A stretch of DNA of 64,000 bases. Source: Planctomycetota bacterium (GTDB lineage Bacteria; Planctomycetota; Phycisphaerae; UBA1845). The notes beneath the pieces were generated by a model, which saw only the letters and a program-made list of their open reading frames with translations, had not been told where the DNA came from and ran no database searches. Shown here piece by piece: positions 43,422 to 51,461 of the stretch (positions are counted from its first letter, which is position 1; each line of letters opens with the position of its first letter). A program made the translations under genes and the position numbers. The stretch is taken from NCBI GenBank assembly GCA_029558835.1, contig JAKQDH010000163.1:100047-164046 (forward strand), written 5' to 3'.

Positions 43422-45104
43422 GTGAGTGAAGCCGAGACCGGCACGCTGAGCGTCCTTCTGCTCGGGGAATCCGAGTCGGGCAGTGCCCTGAGCGAGTGGC
43501 TGCGGCAGCACGCCCGGATTCAGCAGGTGGGCGGCGTGGACGACGCCCTGGCGGCGTTGCGCTCGAGCGCGTTCGATCTGGTGGTCAGCGTGCCGGAGTT
43601 GCTGCTGCCCTTGCGGGAGGCGTACGTCCAGGAGCAGGCACCGGCCGTCTTCGACGCGGTCAACCAGGGCGTGTGCGTGGTGGGGAAGTCCGGGGACCTG
43701 ATCTGGGCCAACCCGAAGATGGCGGGCTTCCCCGCGGAGGTCCGCCAGCGCGCGTGTCAGTACTGTCGGGAGACGCTGCACGCGCTCCCGCAGGAGCCCC
43801 ACCCAGACTCAACGCCGGCGCGAGGCCGGCGTTCGAGTTTCACGACCACCGGCAATGAGTATTACGAGATCAGCGTCACGCCTGTCAGCGATCACCACGA
43901 CCAGATCACGCAGGCGGTCGCGGTGGTCTGGAACACGACTGACCTGCGGCGCTTGCAGGACAAGATCGATGCCATCGACCGTGCGGGTCGGGCCCTGGTG
44001 AGCCTCGATGCAGAGCACCTCTCCCGGCTCAACATCCAGCAGCGTCTCGAACTGCTCGAACGGCGCATTCTGGAATCTGTGCACGACCTGCTCAACTTCG
44101 ACAATTTCGCCATCATGGTGCTCGACAAGCGCAGCAACAAGCTCGAGATGCTGCTGTCGTGGGGGATGCTGCCTGAAGCCCAGCAGACGGAGCTGTTCGC
44201 GTCGCCGGAAGGCAGCGGGATATCAGGGTACGTGGCCGCCCGCGGGCGCAGCTACATCTGCCCCGACGTGACCCGCGACCCCCGCTACCTTTCGGGCATC
44301 CAGGGTGCCCGCTCGTCTCTGACCATTCCGTTACGCCTGCACGACGAGGTCGTGGCCGTGGCCAACTTCGAGAGCACCCGGCCGGCCGCCTTCACCGAGG
44401 ACGATCGGCAGTTCGCCGAGATCTTCGGACGCTACGTGGCCATCGCGCTGCACATCCTCGAACTGCTCATCAGCGAGCGCTACACCGCGACCGGGCAGGT
44501 GGGCAGCAACGTCATGGCCGAGATCACCGCACCGCTCAACGACATCCTCTCCGAAGTCGAGCGCCTGACCGAGGACTACATCGGACACGACGACCTGCGC
44601 CATCGGCTGCGGGTGGTTTCCGAGAACGCCGTCAAGGTCCGTGACTCGATCAAGAACGTGATCACGGCCAAGTCGGGCCTGGTGGGCGCCCGCCAGGGCA
44701 CGCCGGCGCAGGCGGATGCCCTGCTGTCCGGCAAGCACGTCCTGGTGGCGGACGATGAGGAGGTCATCCGCGAGACGATCCGCGACGTACTGGAGGGCCT
44801 GGGCTGCCAGGTCGTCTGTGCGGCCGAGGGGGCGGCCGCGGTCGCGCTGCTCGGCACCGACACCTTCGACCTGGTCATCAGCGACATCAAGATGCCGGGC
44901 AGGAACGGCTACGAGGTGTTCGCCGCCGCCAAGCAGGCCAACGCCGCCACCCCCGTCATTCTGATGACGGGCTTCGGCTATGACCCGAACCACTCCATCG
45001 TCCGCGCCCGCCGCGAGGGCCTGGCGGCCGTGCTCTTCAAGCCCTTCAAGGTCGACCAGCTCCTCCACGAAATCCGCACGGCCCTGAAGGCCGTGGCCAC
45101 CTGA
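43422..45104 (+). CDS. Sensory protein: pseudo-receiver, PAS, GAF and receiver domains, no kinase
   Basis: A 560-residue cytoplasmic protein. Residues about 8-63 look like a receiver whose acceptor Asp is replaced (LVVSVPELLLP). A PAS-like segment follows (about 72-165: AVFDAVNQGVCVVGKSGDLIWANP). A GAF domain spans about 205-345 (FAIMVLDKRSNKLEMLLSWG to SLTIPLRLHDEVVAVANFES), then a helical dimer segment. A canonical receiver ends the protein (HVLVADDEEVIRETIRDVLE, VISDIKMPG, FKPFKVDQ). No histidine-kinase ATPase is present, so it must act through another protein or as a phosphorelay relay. The GTG start has GGAG about 10 bases upstream. It is monocistronic upstream of the MoxR operon. Confidence 0.85.
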   Translation: MSEAETGTLSVLLLGESESGSALSEWLRQHARIQQVGGVDDALAALRSSAFDLVVSVPELLLPLREAYVQEQAPAVFDAVNQGVCVVGKSGDLIWANPKMAGFPAEVRQRACQYCRETLHALPQEPHPDSTPARGRRSSFTTTGNEYYEISVTPVSDHHDQITQAVAVVWNTTDLRRLQDKIDAIDRAGRALVSLDAEHLSRLNIQQRLELLERRILESVHDLLNFDNFAIMVLDKRSNKLEMLLSWGMLPEAQQTELFASPEGSGISGYVAARGRSYICPDVTRDPRYLSGIQGARSSLTIPLRLHDEVVAVANFESTRPAAFTEDDRQFAEIFGRYVAIALHILELLISERYTATGQVGSNVMAEITAPLNDILSEVERLTEDYIGHDDLRHRLRVVSENAVKVRDSIKNVITAKSGLVGARQGTPAQADALLSGKHVLVADDEEVIRETIRDVLEGLGCQVVCAAEGAAAVALLGTDTFDLVISDIKMPGRNGYEVFAAAKQANAATPVILMTGFGYDPNHSIVRARREGLAAVLFKPFKVDQLLHEIRTALKAVAT

Positions 45105-45284
45105 CCCCCTGTCGGCAAACAGGGGGGCGCCCGCCCACACCCGCGGCCGTCGGATGCCCCACACTCGGGGTTCGCCGTGGGTGGATTCCACACCCCCCTA
45201 CCCCATGCTCAACCGACACGCATGCGCCGTGGCTCGCGTCCGCCCCCCCCGCAGGGCGTGATTCTGACAGGGCGCCCGGTTTCC

Positions 45285-45313
45285 TTGCGTCTTCATCGGG
45301 GTACTGCTAGATT
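45285..45313 (+). promoter_or_regulatory. Candidate promoter of the MoxR-Bat operon
   Basis: TTGCGT (45285-45290), 17-base spacer, TAGATT (45308-45313), 65 bases before the moxR start; 3/6 and 4/6 matches to the sigma-70 boxes. Confidence 0.35.
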
Positions 45314-45377
45314 CGCGGGCTGCTCGCGAGCTTCTCCTTTTCTACAGCGACATTGAACAACGCAGGAGCGTCAAGGT

Positions 45378-46376
45378 ATGGCGGTCACTGAACTCGACAT
45401 CAAGCGGATATCCCAGGAAGTCGCCCAACGCAGCGAGCCGTGCCGGGCCCTGCTCGAACAGATGCACCGGGTTATCGTCGGGCAGGACGAGCTGCTGCAC
45501 CGCATGCTGGTGGGGTTGCTCGCCAACGGACACCTGCTCATTGAGGGTGTACCCGGACTGGCGAAGACCATGGCCGTCGCGTGCCTGGCCGGGGGGATCG
45601 ACACCGACTTCCAACGCCTCCAGTTCACACCCGACCTGCTGCCGGCCGACCTGATCGGCACGCTGATCTTCCGCCCAACAGACGGGAGATTCGAAGTGCA
45701 GAAGGGTCCGATATTCTCGCACATCATCCTGGCGGACGAGATCAACCGCGCCCCGGCCAAGGTGCAATCAGCCCTCTTGCAGGCGATGCAGGAACGCGAG
45801 GTCACCATCGGCAAGGAGACGTTCCCGCTGGCCGAACCCTTCCTCGTGCTGGCCACGCAGAACCCCATCGAGCAGGAGGGTACGTACCCGCTGCCGGAGG
45901 CGCAGGTGGACCGCTTCATGATGAAGGTGCTGGTCACTTACCCCAGTAAGAAGGAGGAACGCGCGATCCTCGACCGCATGGCCCGCACGCAGCCGGAGAC
46001 CACCGTGGCACCGGTGATGAAGCCGGCGGATATCCTCTCGGCCCGGCAGCTTGTGGATGAGATCTACATCGACGACAAGATCAAGGACTACATCGTGGAC
46101 CTGGTGCTGGCCACGCGCGAGCCGGCCGCCTACGACCTGCCGATTGCGGACTGGATTCAGTACGGCGCCTCGCCGCGGGCAACGCTGGCGCTCACCGTGG
46201 GAGCGAAGGCCAACGCCTTCCTGGCCGGGCGCGGCTACGTCACGCCGCAGGACGTCAAGGACATCGCCCCCGACGTGCTGCGCCACCGCATCATCGTCAC
46301 CTACGAGGCGGAGGCGGAGGAGAAGACCTCCGCAGACGTCGTGCGGGCCGTGCTGGACCATGTGCCCGTGCCCTGA
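45378..46376 (+). CDS. moxR: MoxR-type AAA+ ATPase
   Basis: A 332-residue AAA+ chaperone of the MoxR family. The Walker A loop GVPGLAKT (near residue 56), Walker B LADEINRAP (near 120), sensor 1 LATQNP and the C-terminal RRP/sensor 2 region (SPRATLALTVGAKANAFLAG) are intact. MoxR proteins prepare metal-dependent VWA proteins, here the BatA/BatB pair encoded downstream, for activity at the membrane. The ribosome site GGAG is 9 bases before the ATG. The gene begins the stress-tolerance operon; its stop is followed at once by the heptad repeat array and a four-helix gene. Confidence 0.95.
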   Translation: MAVTELDIKRISQEVAQRSEPCRALLEQMHRVIVGQDELLHRMLVGLLANGHLLIEGVPGLAKTMAVACLAGGIDTDFQRLQFTPDLLPADLIGTLIFRPTDGRFEVQKGPIFSHIILADEINRAPAKVQSALLQAMQEREVTIGKETFPLAEPFLVLATQNPIEQEGTYPLPEAQVDRFMMKVLVTYPSKKEERAILDRMARTQPETTVAPVMKPADILSARQLVDEIYIDDKIKDYIVDLVLATREPAAYDLPIADWIQYGASPRATLALTVGAKANAFLAGRGYVTPQDVKDIAPDVLRHRIIVTYEAEAEEKTSADVVRAVLDHVPVP

Positions 46377-46378
46377 CG

Positions 46379-46413
46379 AATTGTCGATTTTCGATTGACG
46401 ATTGTCGATTGCG
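46379..46413 (+). repeat. Outer heptad array next to the moxR stop
   Basis: Five units in register: aattgtc, gattttc, gattgac, gattgtc, gattgcg. It starts two bases after the moxR stop codon. Confidence 0.8.
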
Positions 46414-46474
46414 GAGAGGGGACGGGACGTCGACGCGAGTGCGGGGTAGCGAACCGGGGGGCGGCGGCTGAACC

Positions 46475-46510
46475 AATTGGCGATTGGCGATTGACGATTG
46501 ACGATTGCAG
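46475..46510 (+). repeat. Left inner heptad array (inverted with 46959)
   Basis: Units aattggc, gattggc, gattgac, gattgac, gattgca then G. The reverse complement of the right array reads attgtc-gattggc-gattgtc-gattggc-gattgca-g. Confidence 0.85.
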
Positions 46511-46532
46511 AGAGAGACCGAAGCGGCAATAC

Positions 46533-47000
46533 ATGCAGGCGGTGTCCATGAACGCGGAAGAGCTGAAGACGCGCACGAAGGCCTTTGCCCTGCGGGTGAT
46601 CCGGCTGTGCGGCGGGTTGCCGCGTAACGTGACGGCGGATGTCATCGCGCGGCAGTTGCTGCGCGCGGCTACTTCCGTGGGAGCGAACTACCGGGCCGCG
46701 TGCCGGGCGCGGTCGCGAGCGGACTTCGTAGCCAAAATGGCCCTGGTCGAGGAGGAAGCAGACGAGTGCGGTTACTGGCTGGAGCTGCTCGCCGAAAGCG
46801 AGCTCGTGAAACCCCGACGCCTCGCCGAACTGGCGGCAGAGGCAAACGAACTCACGGCCGTTGCAGGAGCATCACGGAAGACCGCCCGGTCGCGTCTATC
46901 GGACGGAGGCAGCAATGACCACCGTCGCACGCCGTCGGGCAGGGACTCGCAAGGCCCCTGCAATCGCCAATCGACAATCGCCAATCGACAATCCCCATGA
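46533..47000 (+). CDS. Four-helix bundle protein (S23 / 23S-rRNA intervening-sequence protein family)
   Basis: About 155 residues, of which the first 120 or so match the four-helix bundle family (TIGR02436, related to the protein encoded in 23S rRNA intervening sequences and to Avd of diversity-generating retroelements): ELKTRTKAFALRVIRLCGGLP, RQLLRAATSVGANYRAACRA, FVAKMALVEEEADECGYWLEL and ELAAEANELTAV. The tail is encoded by the right heptad array (CNRQSTIANRQSP), so the repeat is translated. The TGA overlaps the ATG of the DUF58 gene (ATGA), keeping the operon coupled. Start ATG 46533 or 46548; neither has a strong ribosome site. Function unknown; the family is usually thought to bind RNA. 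Confidence 0.85.
   Translation: MQAVSMNAEELKTRTKAFALRVIRLCGGLPRNVTADVIARQLLRAATSVGANYRAACRARSRADFVAKMALVEEEADECGYWLELLAESELVKPRRLAELAAEANELTAVAGASRKTARSRLSDGGSNDHRRTPSGRDSQGPCNRQSTIANRQSP
46959..46993 (-). repeat. Right inverted heptad array
   Basis: Units tgcaatc, gccaatc, gacaatc, gccaatc, gacaatc, that is, GATTGNC units on the minus strand, ending 3 bases before the DUF58 start codon and forming the translated tail of the four-helix protein. Confidence 0.85.
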
Positions 47001-47872
47001 TTTCTCGTGAGCTGCTCAAAAAGGTTCGCCAGATTCAGATCCGCACCCGGCGGGTGGTCAATGATGTTTTTGCCGGGCAGTACCACTCCGCCTTTCGGGG
47101 CCGGGGTATGGAGTTCGAGGAGGTCGCTCCGTATCAGTATGGCGACGACGTGCGCATCATCGACTGGAACGTCTCCGCCCGCTTCGGCGCCCCGTTCGTC
47201 AAGCGTTTCCGCGAGGAGCGGGAGCTGACGGTGATGCTGCTGGCGGACGTCAGCGGGTCCGGGTTCTTCGGCAGCACGACGCGTTTCAAGGTGGACATGG
47301 CCGCCGAGCTCTGTGCGGTACTGGCGTTCTCGGCCATCCGCAGCAACGACAAGGTCGGGCTGATCCTGTTCTCCGATCGGGTCGAGAAGTACGTACCTCC
47401 CAAGAAAGGCACGCGTCACGTGCTGCGGATCATCCGGGAGTTGCTGTATCACGAACCAACCGGGCGGGGGACGGACATTGCGGAGGCCTTGCGGTTTCTG
47501 GACCGCGTGACCATCCGCAAGACCGTCTGCTTCCTGGTGAGTGACTTCCTGGCGGAAAACTACGAGACGGCCCTGAGCATCGCCAATCGTCGCCATGACC
47601 TGCTGCCCATCACGATCACCGACCCGCGGGAACTGGAGTTGCCGGCCGTGGGCTTCGCCGAGCTGGAGGACCCGGAAACCGGTGAGCGGCGGATCGTGGA
47701 TACAGGCAGTCGGCTGGTGCGCCGTGCTTACGCGGCCCAGGTGCGCGCGAGCCAGGCCGCCCGCCAGGCGCTGTTTCGTCGCTTGCAGACCGATGTGCTC
47801 GATCTGCGCACGGATGAGTCGTATGTGGAGCCGCTGGTCGCCTGCTTCCGCCGACGGGAACGACGGCGCTGA
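46997..47872 (+). CDS. DUF58 protein of the Bat operon
   Basis: A 291-residue protein with the DUF58 signature GRGMEFEEVAPYQYGDDVRIIDWNVSARFG (about 35-65), followed by a VWA-like fold: ELTVMLLADVSGSGFFG supplies a metal-ion-dependent adhesion site (DVSGS), and later GTDIAEALRFL and KTVCFLVSDFLA. DUF58 proteins are MoxR clients of unknown detail. The ATG is coupled to the four-helix gene stop (ATGA). In other bacteria this gene usually follows moxR directly. Confidence 0.92.
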   Translation: MISRELLKKVRQIQIRTRRVVNDVFAGQYHSAFRGRGMEFEEVAPYQYGDDVRIIDWNVSARFGAPFVKRFREERELTVMLLADVSGSGFFGSTTRFKVDMAAELCAVLAFSAIRSNDKVGLILFSDRVEKYVPPKKGTRHVLRIIRELLYHEPTGRGTDIAEALRFLDRVTIRKTVCFLVSDFLAENYETALSIANRRHDLLPITITDPRELELPAVGFAELEDPETGERRIVDTGSRLVRRAYAAQVRASQAARQALFRRLQTDVLDLRTDESYVEPLVACFRRRERRR

Positions 47873-47906
47873 GCCGACGAGACGCAGGGACTGTGAACTT
47901 GGGACT

Positions 47907-49178
47907 ATGATGGGTTCGACCAGATACATAGGCGCTCTGCTGCTGGCCAGCCTCGCTGCACTCGGCACGCTGCCCGCAGGCTGCGGGCGCGAAACGACCT
48001 CGCCTGGTCGAAGCAGGACGGCGGAACTCGCGGGCGCGCCGGTGGAGCGCACCGCGCAGGCAGGCCCCGTTGTGCTGACGCTGCGCGCGGCGCGCGACAA
48101 CGTGCCGTACACGCAACGCGCGCGCCTCACAATCGAGGCCCGGGCGCCGGCGACGGCGACCTTGCGACTGGACGATTATCTGAGTCGTCTGAAGGAAGCC
48201 GGCGCCGGGGGCTTTGAATATCGCGCCCTCGCGCGGGGCAGCACCGTGGCCGAACCCACCCGCGATAATCAACGTCGCTGGACGCAGACTTTCGACCTGG
48301 AGTTCTTCCTGCCGGGCCAGTACGAATTGCCCGGCGCCGCTGCATACTATGTACTCCAGACGCCTTCGCCGGAAACCCCGGCCGAGGCGCCACCATCGGC
48401 GCCGCAGCCATCGCTTACAGAAACCACGACCACCCAGCCGGCGAAGGGCCCCGCGCGCAGCACGCCCACCCCGGCGCCCGAGGAACAACAGCTTACCACC
48501 GAGCCCTTGACCCTGACGGCCGTGCTCCCGCCCGGGCAGAACCCTTCGCAGGAGGAAATGGCCAAGCTGACCATGCCGGCACCGGTCGAGCTGCCACCGG
48601 ATCCGTTTGCCTGGAAGAGCATACGGTGGTTGGTGATCGGGGTGGCGGCGTTCATCGTGGTGGCGCTGGCTCTCTGGTTGGCCATGCGCCGACGGCACCG
48701 CCGCGCGGGACCGGCGGCACCGCTCATCCCGCCGGCGGAATGGGCCTTGGCGGAACTGGAGAAGCTGCTGGCCGAGAGACTGCTGGAAGGGGACAACTTC
48801 CGCGCGTTCTATTACCGCCTCAACGAGCTGGTCCGGCAATACGTAGAGCGCGGGTTCGACGTGGCCGCCCCTGAGCAGACCACGGAGGAGTTCTTCGACA
48901 GCGTGCGCGCCGAGTTGATCCTCGGGCCGGAGGAGAAGCACAGTTTCGGGCGCTTCCTCACCGCCTGCGATATGGTGAAGTATGCCCGGCATCAGCCGGT
49001 GCCGGACGAGGCGAGCGAGGTGCTGAGCACCGCCCGTTCGTTCATCGAGCGGACGGCCGAGCGAACGCGGTTCCTGGCAGCCCGGACCGCCGCGGTGGGA
49101 CCGCTGCCGGAGGGCGGGCAGGCAGCACCGCCCGCGCGCGCCGACACGGAGTTAACAATTGCTGAGCAGGCTCCCTGA
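47907..49178 (+). CDS. Bat-operon lipoprotein with one membrane helix (DUF4381-like)
   Basis: A 423-residue protein. The signal sequence ends in LPAGC (lipobox), a beta-rich periplasmic part follows (about 30-150), then a Pro/Thr/Gln-rich linker, a membrane helix (about 235-255, LVIGVAAFIVVALALWLAM), and a cytoplasmic helical part with LAERLLEGDNFRAFYYRLNELVRQYVE. The arrangement resembles DUF4381/BatD-related proteins of Bat operons, which link periplasmic and cytoplasmic sides. A lipoprotein with an internal helix is unusual; the Cys may be structural instead. Two adjacent ATGs (47907, 47910) are possible starts. It overlaps batA by 20 bases. Confidence 0.78.
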   Translation: MMGSTRYIGALLLASLAALGTLPAGCGRETTSPGRSRTAELAGAPVERTAQAGPVVLTLRAARDNVPYTQRARLTIEARAPATATLRLDDYLSRLKEAGAGGFEYRALARGSTVAEPTRDNQRRWTQTFDLEFFLPGQYELPGAAAYYVLQTPSPETPAEAPPSAPQPSLTETTTTQPAKGPARSTPTPAPEEQQLTTEPLTLTAVLPPGQNPSQEEMAKLTMPAPVELPPDPFAWKSIRWLVIGVAAFIVVALALWLAMRRRHRRAGPAAPLIPPAEWALAELEKLLAERLLEGDNFRAFYYRLNELVRQYVERGFDVAAPEQTTEEFFDSVRAELILGPEEKHSFGRFLTACDMVKYARHQPVPDEASEVLSTARSFIERTAERTRFLAARTAAVGPLPEGGQAAPPARADTELTIAEQAP

Positions 49179-50286
49179 AATCCACTTCGCACCGGGTCCC
49201 GTGTTTGCGACTTTAGGTGCGCTCTTCCTTCTGACTCTGCCCTGGTTGTGGGTGCGGGCGCGGAGTCCGCGCCGGCACGCGACCTTCCGTTTTCCGTTTG
49301 CCCAGCGTCTTGGAGGACCCGCCCCTCTACCGCGCAGTTGGGCACAGCGGCTGTGGTTCCTGCCGGCGCTGCTGCGGACGACCGCCGTCGCAGTTCTGCT
49401 CTTCGCGCTGGCGAGGCCACAGGCGGGGGGGCTGGTGCGGGACACGGCCGAGGGCATCGCCATCGAGATGGTGCTGGACGTCTCCGGCAGCATGGCCGAA
49501 ACCGACTTCGCCCTGCAAGGACAGTGGGTACGCCGCGTCGATGCGGTAAAGCGTGTTTTCGAGGACTTCGTGCTGGGACAGCAGAACCTGCCCGGGCGGG
49601 CCAACGACCTGATCGGCATGGTGAGCTTTGCGCGGTACGCCGACGTGAAATGCCCGCTCACGCGCGACCAGGCCAACCTGGTCAACCTGCTTAAGGAAAC
49701 GGACATCCCCGGCTGGGTGCAGGGCCAGGAGCGTTACCGTCACCCGGAGGCTGACAACACCGCTCTGGGCGACGCCATCGTGCTGGGGACCGACGAGTTA
49801 CGGCGCGCGGGCGAACAGGCCGTCGCCGGCATCGCGGGCGCGGAGCCCGCCAAAAGCAAGGTGATGATCCTGCTCACCGACGGCGCCGACAACCCGGCGC
49901 CGGAGGCCCGGCGCGAGGCCCCCAACCCGGTGGAGGCCGCCAAGCTGGCGGCCGCTCTGGGTATCAAAGTGTATACCATCGGCGCCGTGGGCGCGGAGCG
50001 CCGGGCGCAGACGCCGTTCGGTTTCTTTGCCCGGCCGACGGCCCAGGTCGACGAGCGCACGCTACAGGAAATCGCCCGCGTCACCGGCGGCCGCTACTTC
50101 CGCGCCACGGACACCGAGTCGCTCGTCACGATCTATGACGAGATCGACAAGCTGGAGCGGCGGCGCACCGGTGAGCGCGAGTACTATGATGATCTGGGGG
50201 CCGTGCGCATCGCCCTGGTAGTCGCGCTGGCTGTGCTCGGGGTAGAGGTCTTCCTGGTTAACACCCGGTTTCGCAGGATGCCATGA
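49159..50286 (+). CDS. batA: BatA, VWA-domain membrane protein
   Basis: A 375-residue protein: membrane helices near 12-32 and 65-85, a VWA domain (about 98-320) with a full MIDAS (DVSGSMAET, then the T and D positions in ADNTALGDAI and LLTDGADNP), and a C-terminal membrane helix. BatA/BatB of the aerotolerance operon bind divalent metal and are MoxR clients. The start is a TTG at 49159 with GGAG 7 bases upstream; no better ATG lies nearby. It ends in an ATGA overlap with batB. Confidence 0.92.
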   Translation: MLSRLPEIHFAPGPVFATLGALFLLTLPWLWVRARSPRRHATFRFPFAQRLGGPAPLPRSWAQRLWFLPALLRTTAVAVLLFALARPQAGGLVRDTAEGIAIEMVLDVSGSMAETDFALQGQWVRRVDAVKRVFEDFVLGQQNLPGRANDLIGMVSFARYADVKCPLTRDQANLVNLLKETDIPGWVQGQERYRHPEADNTALGDAIVLGTDELRRAGEQAVAGIAGAEPAKSKVMILLTDGADNPAPEARREAPNPVEAAKLAAALGIKVYTIGAVGAERRAQTPFGFFARPTAQVDERTLQEIARVTGGRYFRATDTESLVTIYDEIDKLERRRTGEREYYDDLGAVRIALVVALAVLGVEVFLVNTRFRRMP

Positions 50287-51461
50287 AACAGCGCAGCGTC
50301 TATCCTCTCTCGGTCTTTGTGGCGTGGGGCCTGCTCGTGCCCACCGGGCTCGTCGCGGCGGCGCTGGCGCTGTTTCTGCTGACGGACGTGGGCAAGCTCC
50401 CGCTGGATCAGCCTCACCTGTGGTGGGTGGTGGGGATCGTGCCGCTGGTGGGAGCCCTGTATGTGTACGGCGCGTGGCGACGCCGGCGGGCGCTGCTGGC
50501 CCTCACATCAGCGCCGTTGGCGGCGGCCCTGACGCCCGGTGCCAGTGCGCTGCGCCAGGCGGTGCGGGCGGGGGCGGTCGGCTCTGCCATCCTGTTGCTG
50601 GCCATCGCCCTAACCGGTCCGCGCTGGGGCATCTACATGGAGAAGCAGCGCGCCTTCGGCATCGACGTCGTGGTGGCTGTCGATGTGTCCCGGTCGATGC
50701 TGGCCCGCGACCTGGCACCCAACCGCCTGGAGCACACCAAGGACCTGATCCGCAGCCAGCTTACCGAGCGCTCCACCTTGCAGCAGGGCAGTCGGTTGGG
50801 GCTGCTCGCCTTTGCCGGCTCCGCGTCGATGAAGGTGCCACTGACGCTCGATCACGGCTTCTTCCGCCAGGCGGTGGACACCTTGCACGTCGGCAGCGCC
50901 CCGCGCGGAGGTACCGCCATCGCGGAAGCGATCTACGAAGCCTCCGAGTTCTTCGCCGCATCTCCACCCGAGGCCACCAAGCTCATTCTCGTCTTCACCG
51001 ATGGCGAGGATCACGAGGGCGAAGCTGAGAAGGCGGCGAAGGAGGTCTTTGATGAGCACGGTATCAAGGTGTTCACGATCGGCGTCGGGGATCCGCTGTC
51101 GCCGGCCGGGGCCGAGGTGCCTTCCGATGCGGAGCCGGGCAGCCGGTCGCTGGTGTACAACGGGCAGATTGTGTTTTCCAGGCTCAACGAAGACTATCTG
51201 CGCAACCTGGCCCAGGCAGGCGGGCAGGGCATCTACGCGCGGCTGGCCGATTTGCCGCGCGTGGTGGACGCCCTGGCTGGTATGCAACGCCATCAGCTTA
51301 CCACCGAGGAACGCCAACGCTCCAAGCCGCGGTACCAGTGGTTCGTGGCCGGGGCGCTCTTGCTGTTGACGCTGGAGATGTTTATCCATGAGCGGCGGCG
51401 GAACGCGACCGGAGGAGCCCTGCGGGTCTGGTCCGCGGCCGGCACGGGGGAACAGGCATGA
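50283..51461 (+). CDS. batB: BatB, VWA-domain membrane protein
   Basis: A 392-residue paralogue of BatA: three membrane helices (about 10-35, 45-62, 92-112) before a VWA domain (about 120-330) whose MIDAS reads DVSRSMLARD (DxSxS) with GGTAIAEAI and FTDGEDHEGE, and a C-terminal helix near 360. BatA and BatB are thought to form a membrane complex with the TPR protein encoded next. The start and stop both overlap neighbours (ATGA at 50283 and 51458), consistent with tight translational coupling. Confidence 0.92.
   Translation: MKQRSVYPLSVFVAWGLLVPTGLVAAALALFLLTDVGKLPLDQPHLWWVVGIVPLVGALYVYGAWRRRRALLALTSAPLAAALTPGASALRQAVRAGAVGSAILLLAIALTGPRWGIYMEKQRAFGIDVVVAVDVSRSMLARDLAPNRLEHTKDLIRSQLTERSTLQQGSRLGLLAFAGSASMKVPLTLDHGFFRQAVDTLHVGSAPRGGTAIAEAIYEASEFFAASPPEATKLILVFTDGEDHEGEAEKAAKEVFDEHGIKVFTIGVGDPLSPAGAEVPSDAEPGSRSLVYNGQIVFSRLNEDYLRNLAQAGGQGIYARLADLPRVVDALAGMQRHQLTTEERQRSKPRYQWFVAGALLLLTLEMFIHERRRNATGGALRVWSAAGTGEQA

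Larger units (their letters stand above)
46379..46993 (+). mobile_element. Candidate unit: four-helix-bundle gene enclosed by inverted heptad arrays
   Basis: The stretch between moxR and the DUF58 gene consists of an outer heptad array, a 60-base spacer, an inner array (46475-46509), a small gene and an inverted array (46959-46993). The inner arrays face each other and both end GATTGCAG toward the gene. Homologous operons usually run directly from moxR to DUF58, so the unit looks inserted. No transposase is encoded; mobility is an inference from architecture. Confidence 0.45.

Noticed and set aside
46379..46993. Heptad arrays as a CRISPR array
   Set aside because: Units are 7 bases with no spacers and no cas genes; the arms are inverted around a gene.
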